This document shows positions 57,426 to 64,000 of a DNA stretch of 64,000 bases, piece by piece. Under the pieces are notes generated by a model. It saw only the letters and a program-made list of their open reading frames with translations, was not told where the DNA came from and made no database searches. The DNA is from Halobacillus sp. A5 (GTDB taxonomy: Bacteria; Bacillota; Bacilli; Bacillales; Halobacillaceae), in NCBI RefSeq assembly GCF_024189315.1, contig NZ_JAIZEO010000007.1, positions 1 to 64,000 on the forward strand, read 5' to 3'. The first letter of the stretch is position 1, and the number at the start of each line of letters is the position of its first letter. The position numbers were made by a program, and so were the translations under genes.

Positions 57426-58754
57426 ATGAGAACGATAGCCGTAGTGGGTACTGGTTATGTTGGGTTAGTTACAGGGGTTAGCTTATCAGAGATCGGACAT
57501 ACCGTAACGTGTATTGATATTGATGAAGAAAAAGTATTAAAAATGCAGCAGGGATTGTCCCCTATTTACGAGCCTGGACTATCTGATATGATGACCAAGA
57601 ATATTAATGAAAACCGATTGTTTTTTACGACACAGCATGCAGAAGGGTTTCAAAATGCTGAAGTGATTTACATAGCTGTAGGCACTCCTGAAAAAGAAGA
57701 TGGTTCGGCCAATTTAGAATTTGTGGAACAAGTAGCAAAAGATATTGCGACAAACGTTACTCGAGATATTATCGTAGTAACGAAGAGTACGGTGCCTGTA
57801 GGAACCAACAATCGAATTCAGTCGATTATTGATCATCATCTGGTTGCCAATGTTAAGGTAGAAGTTGTTTCTAATCCTGAATTTTTAAAAGAAGGTTCAG
57901 CCATCTATGATTCCTTTAATGGTGATCGAATCGTCGTAGGAACTGCAAGCGAAGAAGCTGCTAATGTAATTGAAGAAATTAATCAACCGTTTGGCGTACC
58001 AGTTTTCAGAACAGATGTGAAAAGTGCCGAAATGATTAAATATGCTTCTAATGCCTTTCTTGCAACAAAAATCAGTTTTATTAATGAAATATCTAATATT
58101 TGTGAACGTGTGGATGCGAACGTGGAAGACGTAGCTAACGGCATGGGTATGGATAAGCGAATTGGTGATAAGTTCCTGAATGCTGGTATCGGATATGGAG
58201 GTTCTTGCTTCCCTAAGGATACGAAGGCTTTAATACAAATTGCTGGAAACGTAGAATATGATTTCGAATTGCTTAAAGGTGTAGTTAAAGTAAATCAAAA
58301 GCAGCAAGGTCTTCTACTAGAAAAGCTTAATGAACGTATTCCTGACTTGAAAGGCAAGCGTGTTGCTGTGTTAGGGCTAGCGTTTAAGCCGAATACGGAT
58401 GATATGCGAGAAGCTGCTTCATTGGTTGTGACTGAAGAATTAATAAATCTTGGTGCTGAAGTAGTAGCTTATGATCCTATTGCAATGGATAATGCAAAGA
58501 GAATCCTTAATGATAAGGTTCAGTATGCTAATGGAGTTGAAGAAGCTGTAACAAGTAGTGATGCTGCATTAGTACTTACGGAGTGGGATGAAGTTAAGAA
58601 TGCTAAGTTAGATGTATTTGATCGCATGACATACCCACTTGTAATTGATGGACGTAATTGCTTCTCTATTGAAGAGATGAAGGAAAACCGTATTGAGTAT
58701 CATTCGGTAGGCAGACCTTCAGTTGCAGTTAGTAATACAGTGTTATCAAGATAA
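57426..58754 (+). CDS. ugd: UDP-glucose 6-dehydrogenase
   Basis: 442 residues from the third of three consecutive ATGs (57426), the one correctly spaced from GGAGG at 57414-57418. N-terminal Rossmann motif VVGTGYVGLVTGVSLSEIG, catalytic Cys in GGSCFPKDT, and the C-terminal domain with LGLAFKPNTDDMREAAS. It oxidises UDP-glucose to UDP-glucuronate with two NAD. In Bacillus its activity is raised by tyrosine phosphorylation and lowered by YwqE-type phosphatases, which fits the nearby PHP genes. Confidence 0.96.
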   Translation: MRTIAVVGTGYVGLVTGVSLSEIGHTVTCIDIDEEKVLKMQQGLSPIYEPGLSDMMTKNINENRLFFTTQHAEGFQNAEVIYIAVGTPEKEDGSANLEFVEQVAKDIATNVTRDIIVVTKSTVPVGTNNRIQSIIDHHLVANVKVEVVSNPEFLKEGSAIYDSFNGDRIVVGTASEEAANVIEEINQPFGVPVFRTDVKSAEMIKYASNAFLATKISFINEISNICERVDANVEDVANGMGMDKRIGDKFLNAGIGYGGSCFPKDTKALIQIAGNVEYDFELLKGVVKVNQKQQGLLLEKLNERIPDLKGKRVAVLGLAFKPNTDDMREAASLVVTEELINLGAEVVAYDPIAMDNAKRILNDKVQYANGVEEAVTSSDAALVLTEWDEVKNAKLDVFDRMTYPLVIDGRNCFSIEEMKENRIEYHSVGRPSVAVSNTVLSR

Positions 58755-58768
58755 TCTAAATAAGGTGA

Positions 58769-58792
58769 TGTCTCCTTAATTTTAAGGAGACA
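58769..58792 (+). terminator. Hairpin after ugd
   Basis: TGTCTCCTTAA (58769-58779) pairs with TTAAGGAGACA (58782-58792). No long T run follows, so read-through into the aminotransferase gene is likely. Confidence 0.45.
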
Positions 58793-58932
58793 TTGTTAAA
58801 TCTTTCATTTAGTAGGTTAGTAGTTGTTTGGATAAGATGAAATCAAATCCAATTAAGTCCTAGCCAACTAATTGATAATTAGTAATAGAGTACATACTTA
58901 TTTCTTTAGAAGAGGAAGGAAGTTCTAAGTTT

Positions 58933-60045
58933 ATGAGAGATAAAATTTTTCTCTCGTCACCGCATATGAGTGATGAGGGTTATGAAATGGAATATGTTAA
59001 AGAAGCGTTTGATACAAACTGGATTGCTCCTTTAGGAAAAAATGTAAATGAATTTGAAAAAGAACTTGCAGACAAAGTAGACAGTGAGCATGCAGCTGCA
59101 TTAACCTCTGGAACTGCTGCTATCCACCTCGCGTTAAAAGCGATTGGAGTGGGTGAAGGTGATATAGTTTTTTGCCCCACCTTAACATTTTCTGCAACAG
59201 TAAACCCAATCATATATCAAAATGCAACTCCAGTTTTCATAGATAGTGATGAACAAACTTGGAATATGTGTCCTAAAGCTCTTGAACAAGCTTTCTTGAA
59301 ATATCCTGAAGTGAAAGCAGTAATAGTTGTTCATTTATATGGACTTTCCGCAAACATGGATGAAATTATGAAAATATGTCGTCGTTATAATGTGAAAGTT
59401 ATTGAAGATGCAGCGGAATCACTAGGCAGTTATTATAAAGGTAAACAAACAGGCACATTTGGAGACTATGGAGTCTTTTCATTTAATGGAAATAAGATCA
59501 TTACCACTTCAGGTGGAGGTATGCTGGTTTCATCAGACGAAGAAAGAATTGCGAAAGCTCGCTTTTGGGCAACGCAATCAAGAGACCAAGCCCGACACTA
59601 TGAGCATAGTGAATTAGGATATAATTATAGAATGAGCAATGTTTGTGCTGGTATTGGAAGAGGACAACTAAAGGTTTTAGAAGAAAGAGTTGCTAAAAAA
59701 AGGTATATCTTCAATTTTTATAAAGAGGAATTAGAAACTTTAGAAGGTGTTTCTTTTATGCCTGATAATGATTGGGACAAGCCTAATTATTGGCTGAGCA
59801 GCTTGACGCTAAATGGTAAAGTTAGACCGATTGACGTTATGGAAGCTCTTGAAAAAGAAAATATTGAGGCTAGGCCAATTTGGAAGCCTATGCACTTACA
59901 GCCTTTCTTTGATGAATATGATTTCGTGGGAACAAATGTAGCTGATGAATTATTTGAAAATGGTGTTTGCTTACCGAGTGATACGAAGATGACGGATGAA
60001 GATATAGAAAGAGTTATAGAAACCATTAAAGGATTGTGGGATTAG
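58933..60045 (+). CDS. DegT/DnrJ/EryC1/StrS aminotransferase (EpsN-like)
   Basis: 370 residues. The PLP lysine is Lys188 in FSFNGNKIITTSGGGML, with the preceding IEDAAESLGS and HLYGLSANMDEI typical of the family. It probably transfers an amino group to the 4-keto sugar made by the EpsC-type enzyme, giving a UDP-4-amino sugar. GAAGAGGAAGG precedes the ATG. Confidence 0.94.
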   Translation: MRDKIFLSSPHMSDEGYEMEYVKEAFDTNWIAPLGKNVNEFEKELADKVDSEHAAALTSGTAAIHLALKAIGVGEGDIVFCPTLTFSATVNPIIYQNATPVFIDSDEQTWNMCPKALEQAFLKYPEVKAVIVVHLYGLSANMDEIMKICRRYNVKVIEDAAESLGSYYKGKQTGTFGDYGVFSFNGNKIITTSGGGMLVSSDEERIAKARFWATQSRDQARHYEHSELGYNYRMSNVCAGIGRGQLKVLEERVAKKRYIFNFYKEELETLEGVSFMPDNDWDKPNYWLSSLTLNGKVRPIDVMEALEKENIEARPIWKPMHLQPFFDEYDFVGTNVADELFENGVCLPSDTKMTDEDIERVIETIKGLWD

Positions 60046-60047
60046 TT

Positions 60048-60698
60048 ATGAGAGTCGTAAATAACGAAATTTATAAAAATTATATAAAAAGACCTCTAGA
60101 TTTTACTTTATCATCTATCGCAATCGTTGTACTAAGCCCAGTGGTATTGACTGTTGGGATTTTAGTTAAGACTAAAATTGGTAGTCCGGTATTGTTCAAA
60201 CAGAAACGTCCTGGTCTTAATGAGAAAATTTTTACAATGTACAAGTTCAGGACTATGACAAATGAAACAGATGAGCAAGGGGAACTTCTACCAGATAGTT
60301 TGCGGTTAACTAAGTTTGGGAAGTTCTTAAGGTCTAGTTCATTAGATGAACTACCAGGATTGTTTAATATCCTTAAAGGAGATATGTCCATTGTAGGTCC
60401 TAGACCTTTATTAATAAAATACTTACCCTTCTATAGAGAGGAAGAAAAACTACGGCATACCGTGAGACCTGGTTTGACTGGGCTTTCTCAAGTGAATGGA
60501 CGCAATTATCTTGAGTGGGACAAGCGTCTTAGCCTTGATGTCAGTTATGCGAATCATTTATCTTTTAAGAAGGATATGAACATAATCTACCGTACTTTAA
60601 AAAAAGTGATTCAAAGAGAAGACATCGCTGTAGGAAATGAACATGTAATGAAGAATTTAGACATCGAAAGAGGTGTGAAGAAAAATGGAAATAATTGA
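60048..60698 (+). CDS. Initiating sugar-phosphate transferase (EpsL/WcaJ-like)
   Basis: 216 residues. One N-terminal membrane helix (LDFTLSSIAIVVLSPVVLTVGILVKT) and the Bac_transf core FKQKRPGLNEKIFTMYKFRTM...RSSSLDELPGLFNILKGDMSIVGPRPL, ending in RPGLTGLSQVNGRNYLEWDKRL. It transfers the first sugar-1-phosphate onto undecaprenyl phosphate. ATG 60048 is taken; GTG 60036 is possible. It follows the aminotransferase stop by two bases. Confidence 0.93.
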   Translation: MRVVNNEIYKNYIKRPLDFTLSSIAIVVLSPVVLTVGILVKTKIGSPVLFKQKRPGLNEKIFTMYKFRTMTNETDEQGELLPDSLRLTKFGKFLRSSSLDELPGLFNILKGDMSIVGPRPLLIKYLPFYREEEKLRHTVRPGLTGLSQVNGRNYLEWDKRLSLDVSYANHLSFKKDMNIIYRTLKKVIQREDIAVGNEHVMKNLDIERGVKKNGNN

Positions 60699-61146
60699 AT
60701 TTGGAATTACTGACGTCGAAAACCATAGAGATGAAATGGTAGAAATGCTCAAAAGATCATTTGAAAAAAGTTTTCCAACCGAAAAATTTGATGAAGATTC
60801 ATTCTATAGAAGAATTGATAATCTTAAAAATTATTTAACGGAAAAAAAAGCAAAAGTATTTTCAATAAATTATGAAGGAGACCTTGCTGGATTTATTTGG
60901 TTTTTTGAAAGAAAAGATAGTTATAATACTGTTATTCACATAAATCATTTTGTAGTCCATGAAAAATTTCAAAGACTTGGAATAGGAGGAAGTTTACTAG
61001 AGAAAGTAGAAACCTACGCAAATATTAATGATATAAAAGAAATAGAGTTATATGTTACTTATGATAATGAGGCTGCTGTTAACTTTTACAATAAAAAAAG
61101 CTTTGAGATTGAAAGAGTTATTATGAAAAAGAGGTTGATGAAGTGA
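60685..61146 (+). CDS. GNAT acetyltransferase of the exopolysaccharide operon
   Basis: 153 residues, overlapping the sugar transferase by 14 bases. FVVHEKFQRLGIGGSLLEKVETYA is GNAT motif A, and LYVTYDNEAAVNFYNKKSFEIERVIMKKRL is motif B. It may acetylate the 4-amino group of the nucleotide sugar (as GNAT enzymes do in some pathways in place of the usual left-handed-helix EpsM type), or act on an amino-acid substituent. Confidence 0.88.
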   Translation: MEIIEFGITDVENHRDEMVEMLKRSFEKSFPTEKFDEDSFYRRIDNLKNYLTEKKAKVFSINYEGDLAGFIWFFERKDSYNTVIHINHFVVHEKFQRLGIGGSLLEKVETYANINDIKEIELYVTYDNEAAVNFYNKKSFEIERVIMKKRLMK

Positions 61147-62123
61147 TTGATATATATTTTGAACCTAACTATGGAAAGTTGTATGAAAAAATTGAAAATG
61201 GTGAATGTAAAGTTTTTAAATTAAATAGTGAATTTGGTGAAGTTTACCACATGTTTATTAAACGTGAAATACCTATGAAGTTAAATGGATATACATACTA
61301 TGATTTAGTTACTCCTTATGGTTATGGAGGTCCTCTGATAGTAGATTATAAAGAGGGGTGTAAAGAAAAATTAGTTTATGAATTCGAAATAAAATTTGGG
61401 GAGTATTGTAAAGAAAGAAATATTGTTAGTGAATTTGTGCGTTTTCATCCAATTGTTAAAAATGCTAATGACTTTAAAAGGTGTTATGAAATAGAACACG
61501 TTAGAGATACGGTTGGTACAAATCTTTTTGATTTTGAGGACCCTTTTCAGTCGGAATTCTCAAAATCATGTAGAAAAAACGTGAGAAAAGCACTAAATGA
61601 AAAAGTTTCTTATAGAATTACGAAGGACCCTAATAATTTAAAAAGATTTAAAGATGTTTATTTCTCAACAATGAATCGAAATCAAGCTTCTGAATATTAC
61701 TACTTTGATAATGAATACTTTAGTAAATGCATGGATTTATTCGGAGATAATATTGTGGTAGTAGAAGCTCTATATGGAGAAGAAATAATAGCTATGGGTT
61801 TCTATTTTATCTATGGAGACAAAATACACATTCACCTATCTGGAACACTTAGTGAATATCTTTATTTATCACCAGCTTATATTCTAAGATACGCAATAAC
61901 TTTATGGGGAAAAGAAAATGGTTTTGCATTAATCCATCACGGTGGAGGGAGATCAAATAGCCCTGAAGACAGCTTGTATAAATTTAAAAAACAGTTTGGA
62001 AAAAACACAGAATTCTTTTTTTATACTGGAAAAAAAGTTTGGAATGAAGAGGTTTATAATGAACTTTCCAGAATAAATTCTTTAAAAGAAAATACGAGTT
62101 TCTTTCCTGCTTACAGATCTTAA
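61143..62123 (+). CDS. FemAB/BioF2-like acyl- or aminoacyl-transferase
   Basis: 326 residues. LVTPYGYGGPL, RFHPIVKNANDFKRCYEIEHVRDTVGTNLFDFEDPFQSEFSKSCRKNVRKA and the end KENGFALIHHGGGRSNSPEDSLYKFKKQFGKNTEFFFYTGKKVWN are the FemAB-like double-GNAT pattern. The start is GTG 61143, overlapping the GNAT gene by four bases. Members add amino acids to lipid-linked sugars, so it may decorate the repeat unit. Confidence 0.85.
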   Translation: MIDIYFEPNYGKLYEKIENGECKVFKLNSEFGEVYHMFIKREIPMKLNGYTYYDLVTPYGYGGPLIVDYKEGCKEKLVYEFEIKFGEYCKERNIVSEFVRFHPIVKNANDFKRCYEIEHVRDTVGTNLFDFEDPFQSEFSKSCRKNVRKALNEKVSYRITKDPNNLKRFKDVYFSTMNRNQASEYYYFDNEYFSKCMDLFGDNIVVVEALYGEEIIAMGFYFIYGDKIHIHLSGTLSEYLYLSPAYILRYAITLWGKENGFALIHHGGGRSNSPEDSLYKFKKQFGKNTEFFFYTGKKVWNEEVYNELSRINSLKENTSFFPAYRS

Positions 62124-62165
62124 AAATTTCCTAATATGAAACCACAAAAAGAGAAGAGGTAAAAA

Positions 62166-63332
62166 ATGCTTGTATTTTTAAGTATATGTTTTTATTTAAG
62201 TGCTTTCATAATATTTTGGGCTATGATTGGGTATCCACTTTCTATGAGAGTCTTAAGAAGGTTTAATAAACAACCTAATATTGTAAAAGACTATTCATAT
62301 AAACCATCAGTAACACTGATGGTAGTGGCCCATAACGAAGAAAAAGTAATAAAAGAAAAATTAGAAAATATCTCAAAATTGGCATATCCAAGGGATAAAA
62401 TAGAAGTTTTAATTACATCAGATAATAGTACTGACAGGACAAATGAGATAGTAGAAAGTTTTATAGAAAGAAATTCAGATATAAATATTAGGTTATTTAA
62501 AGTTAAAAAGAGACAGGGAAAAACAAATGCCCAAAATGAGGCGCAAAAAACTGTAAAAAATGAAATATTAATTATGACAGATGCTAATTCAATGTTAGAA
62601 CGTAATTCAGTTAAAGAATTAGTGGCCTCATTTAGTTCTCAAGATGTAAGTTATGTTTGTGGCAAATTAACATATATAAATGAGGATTCTAGCTCAGTAT
62701 CAAAATCTGAAACTACGTATTGGGATGGAAACCTTAGACTTAGAGCAATAGAGAGTGATATTCAAACAATTAGTGCAGGGAATGGTGCGCTATATGCTTG
62801 TCGGAATGAAGAATATTATGATTTTTCACCTTTAAGAAGCCATGATGGAATAATGCCGATATATTTCGCATTAAGACATAAGAAAGCAATATACAATCCA
62901 GATGCTATAGCATTTGAAAAAGCTGGTGAGGTAATTGAAGACGAGTTTAAACGAAAAGTTAGAATGAATAGAGGGATTTTGTACTATATCCTTCCTGATA
63001 TTAGAATATTAAATTTTTTTAAGTATAAGTGGTTTTCTTATTTTTATCTAGGACATAGGACGAGCAGGTATTTATTATGGATCTCCCATTTAGTGGTTTT
63101 ATTAACCAATATGTTTTTGATTTCTGAATCATGGTTTTATGTTACAACTTTTGGTGGACAGTTGTTGTTTTACCTATTAGCCTTAGTAAAATTATTAACT
63201 AAGACTAACAATAGGTACTTAACAATGATTTATTATTACTGTATTACTATCTTTGCTCAATGGGCTGGTGTATTTAAAATATTAACTGGAAAAGCAAAAC
63301 CATTTTGGGAAAAAGCAGAAAGTACAAGGTAA
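62166..63332 (+). CDS. Family 2 glycosyltransferase, membrane-bound
   Basis: 388 residues. An N-terminal membrane helix, then the GT2 A-fold: VTLMVVAHNEEKVIKEKLENI, ITSDNSTDRTNEIV, the metal site region MTDANSMLERN, and further on FKRKVRMNRGILYYILPD, followed by two or three C-terminal membrane segments. It is similar in layout to processive or polyprenyl-linked transferases. AGAGAAGAGG precedes the ATG. It probably adds a sugar to the growing repeat unit. Confidence 0.92.
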   Translation: MLVFLSICFYLSAFIIFWAMIGYPLSMRVLRRFNKQPNIVKDYSYKPSVTLMVVAHNEEKVIKEKLENISKLAYPRDKIEVLITSDNSTDRTNEIVESFIERNSDINIRLFKVKKRQGKTNAQNEAQKTVKNEILIMTDANSMLERNSVKELVASFSSQDVSYVCGKLTYINEDSSSVSKSETTYWDGNLRLRAIESDIQTISAGNGALYACRNEEYYDFSPLRSHDGIMPIYFALRHKKAIYNPDAIAFEKAGEVIEDEFKRKVRMNRGILYYILPDIRILNFFKYKWFSYFYLGHRTSRYLLWISHLVVLLTNMFLISESWFYVTTFGGQLLFYLLALVKLLTKTNNRYLTMIYYYCITIFAQWAGVFKILTGKAKPFWEKAESTR

Positions 63333-63362
63333 GAGTACAGAGAAAACGGGAGGAATTAAATT

Positions 63363-64000
63363 TTGTTATATAATGATTTGCTAGAGAGAAAAGAAAAAAT
63401 TGCCGTAATTGGTTTGGGATATGTTGGAATGCCTATAGCAGTTGCTTTTGCAAACCATGTTGAAGTAATAGGTTTTGACTTAAATAAAAAGAAAGTGAAA
63501 CTATACAAATCAGGTGTGGACCCTACAAACGAGGTTGGTAATAAAGCAATCAAAGAGTCTAGCTTAGAGTTTACTTCAAATGAAAAGAAACTTAAAGAGG
63601 CAAAATTTCATATTGTTGCTGTACCTACTCCAATCAACTCAGACAAAACACCCGATCTCGCCCCAGTTGAAGGAGCAAGTGAAATCATTGGTCGTAATTT
63701 GACTAAAGGGTCAATAGTAGTATATGAATCTACAGTTTATCCAGGTGTTACAGAAGACGTCTGTATTCCCATCCTTGAAAAGGAATCTGGACTTAAATGT
63801 GGAATTGATTTTAAGGTAGGATATTCACCAGAACGGATTAACCCTGGAGATAAAGTTAATACACTTGAAAGTATAGTTAAAATAGTTTCAGGAATGGATA
63901 TAGAAAGTAGAGAAGAAATTGCTAATGTGTATGAATTGGTAATTGAAGCTGGGATACATAAAGCAAGTTCTATCAAAGTTGCCGAGGCTGCAAAAGTAGT
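63363..64000 (+). CDS. Nucleotide-sugar dehydrogenase (WecC/TviB type), cut by window end
   Basis: The start is TTG 63363 after GGGAGGAAT; 212 codons are visible and no stop is reached. IAVIGLGYVGMPIAVAFA is the Rossmann motif, and VAVPTPINSDKTPDLAPVEGASEIIGRNL, VVYESTVYPGVTEDVCIPILE and VGYSPERINPGDKV are typical of the UDP-GalNAc/ManNAc (TviB, WbpO, WecC) branch rather than the UDP-glucose branch. It probably makes an N-acetylhexosaminuronate, giving the locus a second uronic acid. Confidence 0.93.
   Translation, partial: MLYNDLLERKEKIAVIGLGYVGMPIAVAFANHVEVIGFDLNKKKVKLYKSGVDPTNEVGNKAIKESSLEFTSNEKKLKEAKFHIVAVPTPINSDKTPDLAPVEGASEIIGRNLTKGSIVVYESTVYPGVTEDVCIPILEKESGLKCGIDFKVGYSPERINPGDKVNTLESIVKIVSGMDIESREEIANVYELVIEAGIHKASSIKVAEAAKV

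Overview
The window looks like chromosomal DNA of a low-to-moderate G+C Gram-positive of the Bacillaceae, most like Halobacillus, Virgibacillus and their relatives. The evidence is purine-rich ribosome binding sites, frequent TTG and GTG starts, T-box leaders, SinR homologues, sigma-W type ECF promoters and many Bacillus-type small membrane proteins. I see no rRNA or tRNA gene, no integrase or transposase, no phage module and no CRISPR array.

Layout. Bases 1-5000 hold the 3' end of a cell-surface HYR-domain gene, a GNAT enzyme, an acidic lipoprotein, and tyrS behind a tyrosine T-box. Bases 5300-14500 are accessory: a TetR/MFS pair with a duplicated operator, a PadR/HAAS pair, GNAT enzymes, a MocR remnant, and an MFS gene behind a T-box. 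Bases 15000-21200 carry two ABC-2 export systems; the second has a regulator that fuses a degenerate ABC ATPase to a LytTR domain. An LD-carboxypeptidase gene lies between them. Bases 21300-34900 are a patchwork of small membrane proteins, lipoproteins, GNAT enzymes, a GrpB protein, a nucleotidyltransferase, a metallopeptidase and an adhA/adhR-like pair. Bases 35000-38300 are a two-component system with an ABC-2 transporter. Bases 38600-47800 hold LysE/AraC, PhzF, another ABC-2 operon and two small XRE/membrane-protein pairs. Bases 48100-50530 are a G+C-rich island (ABC exporter plus HEPN/CBS protein). Bases 50700-64000 are an exopolysaccharide locus.

The exopolysaccharide locus runs sinR - ywqE-like - sinR - ywqE-like - ywqE-like - EpsC-type dehydratase - galU - ugd - DegT aminotransferase - initiating sugar transferase - GNAT - FemAB-like - GT2 glycosyltransferase - second nucleotide-sugar dehydrogenase (cut by the window end). 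Together these genes could make UDP-glucose, UDP-glucuronate and amino-sugar precursors and start repeat-unit assembly. The SinR and PHP phosphatase genes presumably control the pathway.

Most notable: (1) intergenic arrays in which a conserved octamer recurs exactly every 20 bp with 12 variable bases between (GCCCATAA x6; TATCAGCG x4 and x2); (2) the interleaved SinR / PHP-phosphatase cluster, whose first phosphatase has lost four metal ligands; (3) the LytTR/degenerate-ABC fusion; (4) the HEPN-CBS protein in the G+C-rich island; (5) a T-box in front of a drug-efflux-like MFS gene; (6) three perfect TGAAAC-N16-CGTA promoters. Several short genes are frameshifted, so either accessory-gene decay or indel errors in the assembly should be considered.
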